Origin: Halorubrum saccharovorum DSM 1137 | GTDB lineage: Archaea > Halobacteriota > Halobacteria > Halobacteriales > Haloferacaceae | NCBI RefSeq assembly: GCF_000337915.1 | Contig: NZ_AOJE01000012.1 | Coordinates: 82,842 to 133,110 of the forward strand | DNA length: 50,269 nucleotides | Direction: 5' to 3' | Shown here: one piece after another, positions 40,749-49,455 of the stretch | Layout of the letters: the number at the start of each line of letters is the position of its first letter | Numbering within the stretch: the first letter of the stretch is position 1 | The notes under the pieces: model-generated | What the model was told of the DNA's origin: nothing | Database searches by the model: none | The model's input: the letters and a program-made list of their open reading frames with translations, nothing else | Position numbers and translations under genes: made by a program

Positions 40749-42014
40749 ATGATGTACGAATCGATCTCTCGTCGTTCGGCATTGGCTTCGGGCGCGACCG
40801 CGCTCGGCATCTCGGTGGCCGGGTGTTCCGGCGGTAGCGGGGAAAGCGGCGGACCGACCGTCGGGATCCTCGAGGACCGCTCGGGGAACTTCCAGCTCAA
40901 CGGGACCTCGAAGTGGCAGGCGACGCGTCTCGCGCTCGAGGAGATCAACGAAAACGGCGGGCTCCTCGGCGAGGAGATCGAGATCGTCGACCCGGACCCG
41001 CAGTCGGACAACTCAAGGTACCAAGAGCTCACCGAGCGGCTGATCTTACAGGACCAAGTCGACGCGCTCTGGGCCGGCTACTCGAGCGCGACGCGGGAGG
41101 CGATCCGCCCGATCATCAACGAGAACGAGCAGCTGTACTTCTACACGACGCAGTACGAGGGCGGCGTCTGTGACAACACGATCTTCCCGGTGGGCGCGAC
41201 CGCGCGTCAGCAGTTGGGGATCGTGACGCCGTACCTCGCCGACGAGTTCGGCGAGGACATCTACATCATCGCCGCCGACTACAACTTCGGACAGCTGTCC
41301 GGCGACTGGGTGAACGTGCTCGCACAGGAGAACGGCTACAACATCGTCGGGGAGGAGTACATCCCGCTGGACGAGACCGACTTCTCGTCGGTCATCAACC
41401 GTATCCAGGGCGAGGACCCCGACTTCATCATGTCGATGCTCGTGGGGGCGAACCACGAGAACTTCTACGACCAGCGGGCGACGAACGACCTCGAGAACAT
41501 TCCGATCGGCACCTCGACGGCGATGGCGCAGGGTCACGAGCACATCCGGTACGACCCGCCGGCGCTCACGAACGTCTACGCCGGCGTGAGCTACATGGAG
41601 GAGCTCGGCGACCTCCGCGACGGGGAGAACTTCGTCGAGGACTTCTACGAGCGGTGGCCGGACGCGAACTACCTCAATCAGGAGGCCCAGAACAACTACT
41701 TCTCGGTGTACCTGTGGGCGCAGGCCGTCGAGGAGGCGGGCACGTTCGATCAACAGGAAGTCATCGACGTCCTCGAAGAGGGCCGCGACATCAGCGCGCC
41801 GTCGGGCGACCTCACGCTCGACGGGGCGACCCATCACATGGAACACGAAATGCGAGTCGCGCGCGCAGACGAGAACCACGAGGTGTCCTTCACGAACAAC
41901 GAGCGCATCGGGCCGAGCTTCCTCCGCGAGGAGGTCGAGGGGGGCGACGGCTGTGACCTCCGTGAGGAAGACAAGACGACGCAGTACGTGCCGAGCGACG
42001 TGTACGACGTCTAG
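40749..42014 (+). CDS. urtA: urea ABC transporter substrate-binding lipoprotein
   Basis: 421-residue extracellular urea-binding protein. N-terminus ISRRSALASGATALGISVAGCSGG has a twin-arginine motif and a lipobox with Cys, so it is a Tat-exported lipoprotein. The body (PTVGILEDRSGNFQLNGTSKWQATRLALEEINENGGLLG, YFYTTQYEGGVCDNTIFPVGATARQQLG, ADYNFGQLSGDWVN) matches UrtA of the periplasmic-binding type-I family, including the urea-specific YEGGVCD segment. Two ATGs in tandem; the first is used. First gene of urtABCDE. Confidence 0.96.
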   Translation: MMYESISRRSALASGATALGISVAGCSGGSGESGGPTVGILEDRSGNFQLNGTSKWQATRLALEEINENGGLLGEEIEIVDPDPQSDNSRYQELTERLILQDQVDALWAGYSSATREAIRPIINENEQLYFYTTQYEGGVCDNTIFPVGATARQQLGIVTPYLADEFGEDIYIIAADYNFGQLSGDWVNVLAQENGYNIVGEEYIPLDETDFSSVINRIQGEDPDFIMSMLVGANHENFYDQRATNDLENIPIGTSTAMAQGHEHIRYDPPALTNVYAGVSYMEELGDLRDGENFVEDFYERWPDANYLNQEAQNNYFSVYLWAQAVEEAGTFDQQEVIDVLEEGRDISAPSGDLTLDGATHHMEHEMRVARADENHEVSFTNNERIGPSFLREEVEGGDGCDLREEDKTTQYVPSDVYDV

Positions 42015-43003
42015 TGAACGATGCACCCACAGATTCACCAGCCGAACGCACCGATCGCCCACAGAGGGGGTGCAGCACCGTGATCGAGGCGTCGATGGCA
42101 CCGTTGACGTTCTCGGTGTACAGCCTGACCGCGCTGCTGTTCCAGTTCCTGAACAGCTTCGGCTTCATCGTCCTCGCGACGGTGGGGCTGGCGATCATCT
42201 TCGGAATGATGGGCGTCATCAACCTCGCGCACGGAGAGTTCATCCTGATCGGCGTGTACGGGACCGCACTCCCGTATCACGCCGGGGCGCCGCTGCCGCT
42301 CGCGATGGTCGGCGGCGTCGTCGCCGCGACGCTGTTCGGGGTGGTCGTCGAGCGGACGATCGTCCGTCGGTTCTACGACCGGCTGCTGGACTCGATGGTC
42401 GCCACGTGGGGACTGGCGCTCGTCGTGTCCCAGCTCCTGTTGATCGTCTTCGGGTCCAGCCTCGACAGCATCTCGACGCCGATGGGGAACGTCGACTACG
42501 GGCCGTTCTCGTCGTCGGTCTACCGGAGCATCTTCCTCCCCGCCGTCGCGCTGCTCGTCCTCGTCGGGCTCTACGCGGTGTTCACCCGGACGGAGTTCGG
42601 AATCAAAGCGCGGGCCACGATCGAGGACCCCGAGACCGCCCGCGCGATGGGGATCGACACCGACCGGATGTACACGTCGACGTTCGCCATCGGCTCCGGG
42701 CTCGCGGGGTTGACCGGGGCCCTCTACGCGCCCGCACTCGGCTCCATCACGCCGAACCGCGGGAGCACGTTCCTCGTCGAGTCGTTCGTCGCCGTCGTCG
42801 TCGGCGGACCGTCGGTGATCGTCGGGACGCTGTCCGCGGCGGGCATTCTCAGCGTCTTCAACGCCACGGGGAGCTTCTTCTTCGGCACGTTCATCGGGCA
42901 GATGCTGCTGTTACTCGTCGCGATCGTCGCGCTGCGCGCGCTTCCGGACGGGATCACCGGCTACGTCGACGACTGGCGGCAACGGCGGAGGGCCGAGGAA
43001 TGA
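42014..43003 (+). CDS. urtB: urea ABC transporter permease UrtB
   Basis: 329-residue branched-chain-amino-acid-type (LivH-like) permease with about eight TM helices. Landmarks: FLNSFGFIVLATVGLAIIFGMMGVINLAHGEFILIG, TRTEFGIKARATIEDPETARAMGIDTDRMYTSTFAIGSGLAGLTGAL and the C-terminal LRALPDGITG. Start GTG 42014 overlaps the urtA stop by one base; an internal ATG at 42095 is an alternative that would remove 27 polar residues. Confidence 0.95.
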   Translation: MNDAPTDSPAERTDRPQRGCSTVIEASMAPLTFSVYSLTALLFQFLNSFGFIVLATVGLAIIFGMMGVINLAHGEFILIGVYGTALPYHAGAPLPLAMVGGVVAATLFGVVVERTIVRRFYDRLLDSMVATWGLALVVSQLLLIVFGSSLDSISTPMGNVDYGPFSSSVYRSIFLPAVALLVLVGLYAVFTRTEFGIKARATIEDPETARAMGIDTDRMYTSTFAIGSGLAGLTGALYAPALGSITPNRGSTFLVESFVAVVVGGPSVIVGTLSAAGILSVFNATGSFFFGTFIGQMLLLLVAIVALRALPDGITGYVDDWRQRRRAEE

Positions 43004-44127
43004 CGGACCGTCTCGACGCGGGGACGGTCTCAGTCGTCGGTCGCCTCCGGAGCCGGCTCGAAGGACCGAACACGATCGGTAACTCGACGACGTTCTGGGT
43101 CGGCTTCGCGGTCGCGGTCGCGGCGCTTGCGGCGTACCCGCTGGCGACCGACCCGTACACCGTCATCCAGTCCTCGCGCTACCTGGCGCTCTCGTTCCTC
43201 GCGTTGAGCCTCTGTTTCATCTGGGGCTACGCGGGCGTGTTGAGCTTCGGCCAGGTGGCGTTCTTCGGCGTCGCGGCCTACGCGTTCGGCGTGATCGGGA
43301 TCAACCTCTCGTCGGCGACGGGCGTCGTCGTCGCGACCGTCGGCGCCGTCATCGCGGGGACGCTCTCGGCGGCGCTGCTGGGGTACTTCATGTTCTACGG
43401 CGGCGTCCGCGACACCTACGTGACGATCATGACGCTCGTCGTGGCGCTGGTGTTGAACACGTTCATGGCGCAGACGGCGGGCAGCGAGTGGGCCGTCGGC
43501 GAGGCCCAACTCGGCGGGTTCAACGGCATGACGGGCGTCCCGAGCCTGACGCTGGGCCTCGGTGAGAGCGGGCTGGTACTGGAGGGGACCGGGTTCTACT
43601 ACGCCCTGTTGTTCACGCTGCTCGCGACCTACCTCGGGCTCCGCGTCCTCCTCAACAGCAGCTTCGGAATGACGATGGTGGCCGTGCGCGAGGACGAGGC
43701 CCGGACCGCGACGTTCGGCTACAACGTCCCCTTCGTGAAGCTCGTCGTCTTCACGATCGGCGGCGCGCTCGCCGCGGTCGGCGGCGTCTTCTACGCCAGC
43801 TGGGGCAACTACATCGATCCGAGCGTCTTCGGAATCGCCTTCGCCGCGCTCCCGGTCGTCTGGGTGAGCGTCGGCGGTCGCGAGTCGCTGCTCGGCGCGA
43901 TCGGCGCGACGCTCGCGATAGAACGCATGCGAACCGGGCTGTCGAGCGGGATCGGACCGATCGGCTCCGAGTGGGCCCTGGTGATCGTCGGGGGGCTCCT
44001 GTTGGGAGTCATCCTCTACCTGCCCGCCGGCGCCGTACCGACGCTCGACGGCCTCGCCGACGAACTGCGCGCGAGACGCACCGAGCGGTCCCAATCGACG
44101 ACCGCCGCGGAGGAGTCACCGGAATGA
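43000..44127 (+). CDS. urtC: urea ABC transporter permease UrtC
   Basis: 375-residue LivM-like permease, about ten TM helices. LSLCFIWGYAGVLSFGQVAFFGVAAYAFG is the canonical core motif; FGMTMVAVREDEARTATFGYNVPFVKL the coupling loop. ATGA overlap with urtB; the C-terminal 25 residues are polar. Pairs with UrtB in the membrane. Confidence 0.95.
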   Translation: MTDRLDAGTVSVVGRLRSRLEGPNTIGNSTTFWVGFAVAVAALAAYPLATDPYTVIQSSRYLALSFLALSLCFIWGYAGVLSFGQVAFFGVAAYAFGVIGINLSSATGVVVATVGAVIAGTLSAALLGYFMFYGGVRDTYVTIMTLVVALVLNTFMAQTAGSEWAVGEAQLGGFNGMTGVPSLTLGLGESGLVLEGTGFYYALLFTLLATYLGLRVLLNSSFGMTMVAVREDEARTATFGYNVPFVKLVVFTIGGALAAVGGVFYASWGNYIDPSVFGIAFAALPVVWVSVGGRESLLGAIGATLAIERMRTGLSSGIGPIGSEWALVIVGGLLLGVILYLPAGAVPTLDGLADELRARRTERSQSTTAAEESPE

Positions 44128-44897
44128 GCACACCACAGGACATCAACGTCAGACAGAAGCCGGCGGTCGCCGCGACCGGCGGCGGGACGAGCACGATACT
44201 GGCGACCAAGCAACTCACCAAGAACTTCGGCGGACTGACTGCGGTCGACGGCGTCGACTTCTCCGTCGCCGAGGGAGAGATCCGCTGTCTCATCGGTCCG
44301 AACGGCGCCGGCAAGAGCACGCTGCTCGAACTGATCACCGGACAGCTCGCTCCGAGCGACGGGGCCATCTACTTCGACGGCGAGGATCTCACCGGGCTCG
44401 ACACCCACAAGCGGATCGACACGGGAATCAGCGTCAAGTTCCAGTCGCCGCACGTCTACGAGAACCTCACCGTCGAGGAGAACCTCCGGGTGCCGCTCCA
44501 GCGAACCGACCGCGACGTGGACCGAGTGCTGGCCGAGACGCTGGACCGGACAGCGCTCTCAGAGAAGGCCGAGACGGGCGCAAGCGAGCTGTCTCACGGT
44601 GAGAAACAGCGCCTCGAAATCGGCATGGCGGTGACGCTCGACCCGAAGCTCATGCTGCTCGACGAGCCCGTCGCCGGCATGTCGGTCGACGAGACCGACG
44701 ACGTCGCGGACCTCATCCGGTCGCTCCACGACGACGGGATGACCTTCGTCGTGGTGGAACACGACATGGAGTTCGTCCGTCGCATCTCCGAGCGGGTCAC
44801 CGTGTTGAACCAGGGGGAGATCTTCCGACAGGGCCCGATCGAGGAGATCGAAGCGGACGAAGACGTCCGCCGGATTTACCTGGGTGAGAACGCGTGA
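44124..44897 (+). CDS. urtD: urea ABC transporter ATP-binding protein UrtD
   Basis: 257-residue ATPase (LivG-like). Walker A GPNGAGKST, Q-loop VKFQSPHVYENLT, signature LSHGEKQRLEIGMA, Walker B LMLLDEPVAGMS, H-loop VVVEHDMEFVRRI. The SHGEKQ variant signature and KFQ Q-loop are typical of UrtD. A 25-residue polar N-terminal extension precedes the ABC fold. ATGA overlap with urtC. Confidence 0.95.
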   Translation: MSTPQDINVRQKPAVAATGGGTSTILATKQLTKNFGGLTAVDGVDFSVAEGEIRCLIGPNGAGKSTLLELITGQLAPSDGAIYFDGEDLTGLDTHKRIDTGISVKFQSPHVYENLTVEENLRVPLQRTDRDVDRVLAETLDRTALSEKAETGASELSHGEKQRLEIGMAVTLDPKLMLLDEPVAGMSVDETDDVADLIRSLHDDGMTFVVVEHDMEFVRRISERVTVLNQGEIFRQGPIEEIEADEDVRRIYLGENA

Positions 44898-45592
44898 CGC
44901 TGGACATTAGCGGCCTCCACGCCGGATACGACGGGACACCGATCCTCAAGGACATCGATTTCACCGTCGACGACGGCGAGATCGTCGGGATCGTGGGCCG
45001 GAACGGCGTCGGGAAAACGACCCTGTTGAAGGCGATCATGGGGCTGCTCGACCCCGATTCCGGGAGCGTCCGGTTCGACGGCCGAGACCTCACTCACGAG
45101 CCCGCGGACGTACACGCGCGTAGCGGTATCGGGTACGTTCCGCAGGGGCGAGACGTGTTCCCCGGGCTGACCGTCGAACAGAACCTCGAGATCGGCGAGG
45201 GGATCGGCGACGGCGGCGAGACGCGCTACGAGCAGGTGTACGACTACTTCCCGATCCTCGAGGAGCGGGCCGATCAGGACGCGGGCACCATGAGCGGCGG
45301 CCAACAGCAGATGCTCGCGATCGGTCGAGCGCTCGTCGGGGGCCCGGACCTCCTGTTGGTCGACGAACCCTCCGAGGGCGTCCAGCCGTCGATCGTCCAG
45401 TCGATCACGGCGGACCTCAAGCGGATCAACGAGGAGTTCGGGACGACGATCCTCTTCGTCGAACAGAACCTCTCGGTGATCCAGGGGCTCTCGGAGCGGT
45501 GTTACGCGATCGACCACGGGACGATCGTCGACGAGATCGGAGACGGCGCGATCGGCGACCGCCAGCAGCTCGAGAAGTACCTCGTGGTCTGA
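44894..45592 (+). CDS. urtE: urea ABC transporter ATP-binding protein UrtE
   Basis: 232-residue ATPase (LivF-like). Walker A GRNGVGKTT, Q-loop YVPQGRDVFPGLT, signature MSGGQQQMLAIGRA, Walker B LLLVDEPSEGVQPSI, H-loop-equivalent FVEQNL, as usual for LivF/UrtE proteins, which have Gln at this position. GTGA overlap with urtD; last gene of urtABCDE, about 80 bases before cofH. Confidence 0.95.
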   Translation: MTLDISGLHAGYDGTPILKDIDFTVDDGEIVGIVGRNGVGKTTLLKAIMGLLDPDSGSVRFDGRDLTHEPADVHARSGIGYVPQGRDVFPGLTVEQNLEIGEGIGDGGETRYEQVYDYFPILEERADQDAGTMSGGQQQMLAIGRALVGGPDLLLVDEPSEGVQPSIVQSITADLKRINEEFGTTILFVEQNLSVIQGLSERCYAIDHGTIVDEIGDGAIGDRQQLEKYLVV

Positions 45593-45641
45593 GCTCCCGC
45601 GGTCGACTCGCTCACGGCATCACCGCGCCGTGACCGTCCCG

Positions 45642-45648
45642 TTTTTAT
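45642..45648 (+). promoter_or_regulatory. TATA box for cofH
   Basis: TTTTTAT centred about 28 bases before the ATG at 45673, leaderless spacing. This separates cofH from the urt operon. Confidence 0.6.
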
Positions 45649-45672
45649 CCGTGGGACGGGGAGACACACGCG

Positions 45673-47100
45673 ATGAACCCGGCGCGGGACCCCGACGCGA
45701 CAGACCGCGACGCCGCCGACCTCGACGACGGCTTCGGCTTCGCCGAGCCGTCGACCGACCAGTCGTTCGAGAACGCGCTCGCGAAGGCCCGCGACGGCGA
45801 CCGGCTCTCAGTCGACGACGCGACCGAACTGCTCGCGACCGGCACCGACACCGAGGGGATCGACCCGGTCCGGAAGGAGGCGGTCCTCGAACTCGCCGAC
45901 CGCCGCCGGCGCGAGGAGGTCGGCGACGAGGTCACCTTCGTCGCCAACCTCAACAACAACGTCACGACCGCCTGCAACACGGGCTGTCTGTTCTGTAACT
46001 TCAAGGACTCAGCGCACGCCTTCGAGGCCGACAGCGACGCCGACCACGCGGGGTTCACGAAGACGCCGGCCGAGTCCCGCGAGATCGTCGAGGACGCCCT
46101 CGACATGGGCGTCTACGAGGTGTGCTCGGTGTCGGGGCTCCACCCGGCGCTCGCGCTGAACGCGGAGCACCACGAGATCCTTCGATCGTACGACGATCCG
46201 GAGAGCGCGGTGAACTACAAGCCCCCGTCGGCGTACGCCACGGATCCGGGCACCTACGTCGACCAGATCGAGGCGATGTCGGTCGGCGGGGTCCACGTCC
46301 ACTCGATGACGCCGGAGGAGGCGTACCACGCCGCCCGCGGCACCGACTGGGACTACGAGACTGTCTACCGCGAACTGGCCGACGCCGGCCTCGACTCCGC
46401 GCCGGGCACCGCCGCGGAGATCCTCGTCGACGAGGTCCGCGACGTGATCTGTCCGGGGAAGATCCGCACCGACGACTGGGTGGCGGCCATGGAGGGCGCG
46501 ATGGCGGCCGGCCTCGACACCACCGCGACATTGATGTACGGCCACGTCGAGACGGTCGCGCACCGCGCGGAGCACCTGGAGGTGATCCGCGACCTCCAGG
46601 ACCGCACCGGGGGGATTACGGAGTTCGTTCCCCTCTCTTTCATCCACCAGAACCCCCCCCTCTACCGCCACGGCGTCGTCGAGTCTGGGCCCTCTCGCGA
46701 CGAGGACGAGCTGGTGGTCGCGGTCGCGCGCCTCTTCTTGGACAACGTCGACCACGTGCAGGCCTCGTGGGTGAAGTCGGGGGACGCCCACGGGCTGAAG
46801 CTGCTCAACTGCGGCGCCGACGACTTCATGGGCACGATCCTCTCGGAGGAGATCACGAAGCGGGCGGGCGGCGACTACGGCGAGTTCCGCTCGTTCGACG
46901 ACTACGTCGACATGATCACGGCGATCGGTCGGACCCCGGTGGAGCGCTCGACCGACTACCGCACCCGTCGCCGGATCGACCCCGACGACGGCCCGCACGG
47001 TCCCCGGCTCGGGCCGCGCGCAGACGGCACGCCGATGCTCTCGAACCGGTCGGCCGACGGCTCGGGCCCCGACGGCGAATCGGCGGGCGCCGACGACTGA
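45673..47100 (+). CDS. cofH: radical SAM F420 (FO) synthase subunit 2 CofH
   Basis: 475-residue radical SAM enzyme that, with CofG, makes the 7,8-didemethyl-8-hydroxy-5-deazariboflavin core of F420. The cluster motif C-x3-C-x2-C is in TTACNTGCLFCNFKDSAHAF (about residues 103-110). EVCSVSGLHPALALN, VHVHSMTPEEAYHAA, PGTAAEILVDEVRDVICPGKI and TTATLMYGHVETVAHRAEHL are CofH hallmarks; CofG lacks the G-T-A-A-E-I-L segment. An acidic tail of about 60 residues ends it. cofG is not in this window. Confidence 0.94.
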   Translation: MNPARDPDATDRDAADLDDGFGFAEPSTDQSFENALAKARDGDRLSVDDATELLATGTDTEGIDPVRKEAVLELADRRRREEVGDEVTFVANLNNNVTTACNTGCLFCNFKDSAHAFEADSDADHAGFTKTPAESREIVEDALDMGVYEVCSVSGLHPALALNAEHHEILRSYDDPESAVNYKPPSAYATDPGTYVDQIEAMSVGGVHVHSMTPEEAYHAARGTDWDYETVYRELADAGLDSAPGTAAEILVDEVRDVICPGKIRTDDWVAAMEGAMAAGLDTTATLMYGHVETVAHRAEHLEVIRDLQDRTGGITEFVPLSFIHQNPPLYRHGVVESGPSRDEDELVVAVARLFLDNVDHVQASWVKSGDAHGLKLLNCGADDFMGTILSEEITKRAGGDYGEFRSFDDYVDMITAIGRTPVERSTDYRTRRRIDPDDGPHGPRLGPRADGTPMLSNRSADGSGPDGESAGADD

Positions 47101-47166
47101 CCGACCGGATCATCGGCTCGGCCGCCCCTCACACCCGGCCCAGCGAGCGGGAACCACCGGAATACT

Positions 47167-47175
47167 CTTAATATT
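47167..47175 (+). promoter_or_regulatory. TATA box for the small winged-helix protein
   Basis: CTTAATATT centred about 28 bases before the ATG at 47198. It argues for this ATG instead of the TTG at 47174. A palindromic GGTAACC lies between the two, in a spot where a repressor could bind. Confidence 0.6.
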
Positions 47176-47197
47176 GGTAACCATTAGCAAGGATAAC

Positions 47198-47515
47198 ATG
47201 CCCGCGTCAGACGCGCCGACTCCCGGTTCGGAGAGGGACGCGCCGCCCGAGGACGGCGACGGCGACCCGGATCGCTCGACCGTCGCGCTCACCCGCACCG
47301 ACGAGCGGGTGCTCGCGTATCTGGCCGACGTCGGGACCGACTACCCCGCCTTCGTCGCGAGCAACACGGGGCTGTACGTCGACCACGTCGAGTCGCGGCT
47401 CGACGCGCTCGACGCGGCGGGGCTCGCCGAACGGGTGACCGGCGAGGAGGTCTTCCGGGTCACCGACGCCGGCCGCGACGCGCTGCGCGAGGACTGCTCG
47501 GCGTGGTCGGACTGA
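47198..47515 (+). CDS. small winged-helix protein (DUF2250-like)
   Basis: 105-residue protein: a disordered acidic N-terminus (about 1-25), then LTRTDERVLAYLADVGTDYPAFVASNTGLYVDHVESRLDALDAAGLAERV and EEVFRVTDAGRDAL, a compact winged helix of the DUF2250 / MarR-like kind. The pattern of helix, recognition helix and beta wing is clear. Possible transcription factor, perhaps autoregulated; no target is evident. Its 3' end faces hmgA. Confidence 0.78.
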   Translation: MPASDAPTPGSERDAPPEDGDGDPDRSTVALTRTDERVLAYLADVGTDYPAFVASNTGLYVDHVESRLDALDAAGLAERVTGEEVFRVTDAGRDALREDCSAWSD

Positions 47516-47541
47516 TCGGGGTCCGATCGAGCCCTCTCAGC

Positions 47542-48765
47542 CTACCGCCCGAGGTCCGCGTGCGCCGACGAGAGGTGTCGGGAGCCGAGCGCCGCCAAAA
47601 GCGACAGTTCGCCGGCGAGCGCGCCGACCGCGATCGCCTCCGCGAGCGCGTCGCCGTTGCTCCCGGCGGGGTCGCCGCCGCCGCGGACGCCGAGGATCTC
47701 CAGCCCCGCCGCCTGCGTCGGGAGCTTCGTCCCGCCGCCGACCGTCCCCACTTCGAGGCTCGCCAGCGACACGGAGAGGTACAGGTCGCCCGCGGGCGTC
47801 GCCTCCGCGGTCGTGATCGCGTTCGCCCCCTCGACGACCTGCGCCTCGTCCTGCCCGGTCGCGAGGAACATCGCCGCGACCGCGTTGGCGACGTGGGCGT
47901 TGAAGCCGAGCCCGCCCGCCTTCGCTGAGCCGACGAGGTTCTTCCGGGTGTTGATCTCCGCGATCGACTCCGGCGTGGTGTGGAGCCGCTCCTCGACGAC
48001 CTCGCGGGGGACCTCCACGTCGGCGCTCACGGAGCGCCCGCGCCCCTCAACCGCGTTGATCGCGGCCGGCTTCTTGTCCGAGCAGAGGTTGCCCGAGAGC
48101 GCGACGAGCGAGGCGTCGGTCTCGGCCTCGATCGCGTCGCAGGCCTCGCGGGTCGCGATGGTGACCATGTTCATCCCCATCGCGTCGGCCGTGTCGTAGC
48201 GGAACCGCAGGTAGACGTTGTTGCCGACGACGTACGGCGTCACGCCGAGCAGCTCGCCGTGGCTCGTCGTCGACTCGGCGGCCTCCCGCAGCGTCTCCTC
48301 GTTGTCCCGGACCCACGAGACGAGCGCCTCCGCCTCGGCCACGTCGGCGACGCGGAAGACGGGCGCGCGGGTCATCCCGCTCTTCGTCACGCGCGCGGTC
48401 GCCCCGCCGGCGTCGTTGACGACCGAGCAGCCGCGGTTGATCGAGGCGACCAGCGCGCCCTCCGTGGTCGCCATCGGGAGGTAGCGCTCGCCCGAGAGCG
48501 CGCCGCCGTCGACCGCGACGGGGCCGGCGACGCCCATCGGCACCTGCACGGCGCCGACCATGTTCTCGATGTTCGACCCGTGGGCGTCGGCCGCGTCGAA
48601 CGCGTACTCGCCGAGCGCGTCGACGTCGGCGTCGGCGGTCTCGCTAACGAGTCGGCGCCGGGCGGCCGCGGCGGTGTCGGCGTCGGCGTGCTCTTCGAGC
48701 TCGTGGAAGCGGATCTCGCCGTCGCGGACGCGCTCCGCGAGCGACGCGGGAGTGGCGTCGGTCAT
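47542..48765 (-). CDS. hmgA: hydroxymethylglutaryl-CoA reductase (NADPH)
   Basis: 407-residue class I HMG-CoA reductase, making mevalonate for archaeal lipids. ENMVGAVQVPMGVAGPVAV is the substrate-binding signature; catalytic Glu in ATTEGALVAS, Lys in SDKKPAAINAVEGRGRSV, Asp in ATGQDEAQVVEG and His in SRHLSSAHA near the C-terminus. NADPH-binding MNMVTIATREA. No membrane domain, as usual in archaea. A TATA-like element lies about 25 bases upstream (minus TGCTAATG, about 48788-48795). Confidence 0.97.
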   Translation of the reverse strand: MTDATPASLAERVRDGEIRFHELEEHADADTAAAARRRLVSETADADVDALGEYAFDAADAHGSNIENMVGAVQVPMGVAGPVAVDGGALSGERYLPMATTEGALVASINRGCSVVNDAGGATARVTKSGMTRAPVFRVADVAEAEALVSWVRDNEETLREAAESTTSHGELLGVTPYVVGNNVYLRFRYDTADAMGMNMVTIATREACDAIEAETDASLVALSGNLCSDKKPAAINAVEGRGRSVSADVEVPREVVEERLHTTPESIAEINTRKNLVGSAKAGGLGFNAHVANAVAAMFLATGQDEAQVVEGANAITTAEATPAGDLYLSVSLASLEVGTVGGGTKLPTQAAGLEILGVRGGGDPAGSNGDALAEAIAVGALAGELSLLAALGSRHLSSAHADLGR

Positions 48766-48824
48766 GCCCGCGTCTCCTCGCGGCGCGTGCTAATGGTTGT
48801 CGATTCAGCCGGGACCCGACCGAC

Positions 48825-49298
48825 TCAGCGCCCGACGATCCCGGAGAGCCGCTCGCGGAGCGACTCGCCGCCGAGCTTGAGGTAGTAGGCGTCGCCGCCG
48901 TCCTCGTAGTAGTTGTCGATCCGACGGACGACCTCGAACCCGAGGTGTTCGTAGAAGCCGAGCGCCCCGGCGTTGGTCGTGCGGGCGTGACAGGTGACCG
49001 ATCGGTGCTCCTCGGCAACGTCGGCGATGAGGCGTTCGGCGTGGCCGCGTCCCCGGTGATCGGGGTGGACGGCCAGAAAGAGGACGTAGCCGTCGCGGCG
49101 CACGGAGGCGAACGCGACGATCTCGTCGTTTTCGACGAGCAGGTGCGTCGTGGACCGGCGATAGGCGTCGACGAAGAACCCGCGCCGCTGTCGGAGGACG
49201 CCCTCCTCCGATCGGATCCGCTCTTTGAGCTCCCACGCCTCCGTGGCGTGGTCGGCCTCGCCGGGCGGCTCCGTCCGCTTTTCCACGTTGACGCTCAC
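48825..49298 (-). CDS. GNAT-family N-acetyltransferase
   Basis: 157-residue GNAT. After 15 polar residues comes a helical part, then VENDEIVAFASVRRDGYVLFLAVHPDHRGRGHAERLIADVAEE, with the acetyl-CoA motif R-G-R-G-H-A, and FYEHLGFEVVRRIDNYYEDGGDAYYLKL, matching RimI-like enzymes that acetylate protein N-termini or small amines. GTG start 49298; the TATA box at about 49321-49329 is centred about 28 bases upstream, supporting it. Substrate unknown. Confidence 0.88.
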   Translation of the reverse strand: MSVNVEKRTEPPGEADHATEAWELKERIRSEEGVLRQRRGFFVDAYRRSTTHLLVENDEIVAFASVRRDGYVLFLAVHPDHRGRGHAERLIADVAEEHRSVTCHARTTNAGALGFYEHLGFEVVRRIDNYYEDGGDAYYLKLGGESLRERLSGIVGR

Positions 49299-49320
49299 TG
49301 CAGGAGGCTAACACGCCAAC

Positions 49321-49329
49321 GGAATATAA
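49321..49329 (-). promoter_or_regulatory. TATA box for the GNAT gene
   Basis: The minus strand reads TTATATTCC centred about 28 bases from the GTG at 49298, leaderless spacing. Confidence 0.6.
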
Positions 49330-49424
49330 CTCCACCGCCACCGGGGACGGTTGCGCTCGACGCGGCGGTCGGGAGTGTCCCTCGGGGCCCTCTCCGCCGG
49401 TGTCCGCTCGCGACGACGGAAGCG

Positions 49425-49430
49425 TTTTGT
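49425..49430 (+). promoter_or_regulatory. TATA-like box for the DUF502 gene
   Basis: TTTTGT centred about 28 bases before the ATG at 49456. Confidence 0.45.
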
Positions 49431-49455
49431 CGCGCTCGGTCGTGTGTGTTCAGTA

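Noticed and set aside
44894-45592. Missing H-loop His in UrtE treated as anomaly
   Set aside because: The Gln in F-V-E-Q-N is the usual residue in LivF/UrtE ATPases, unlike the Pro in CbiO.
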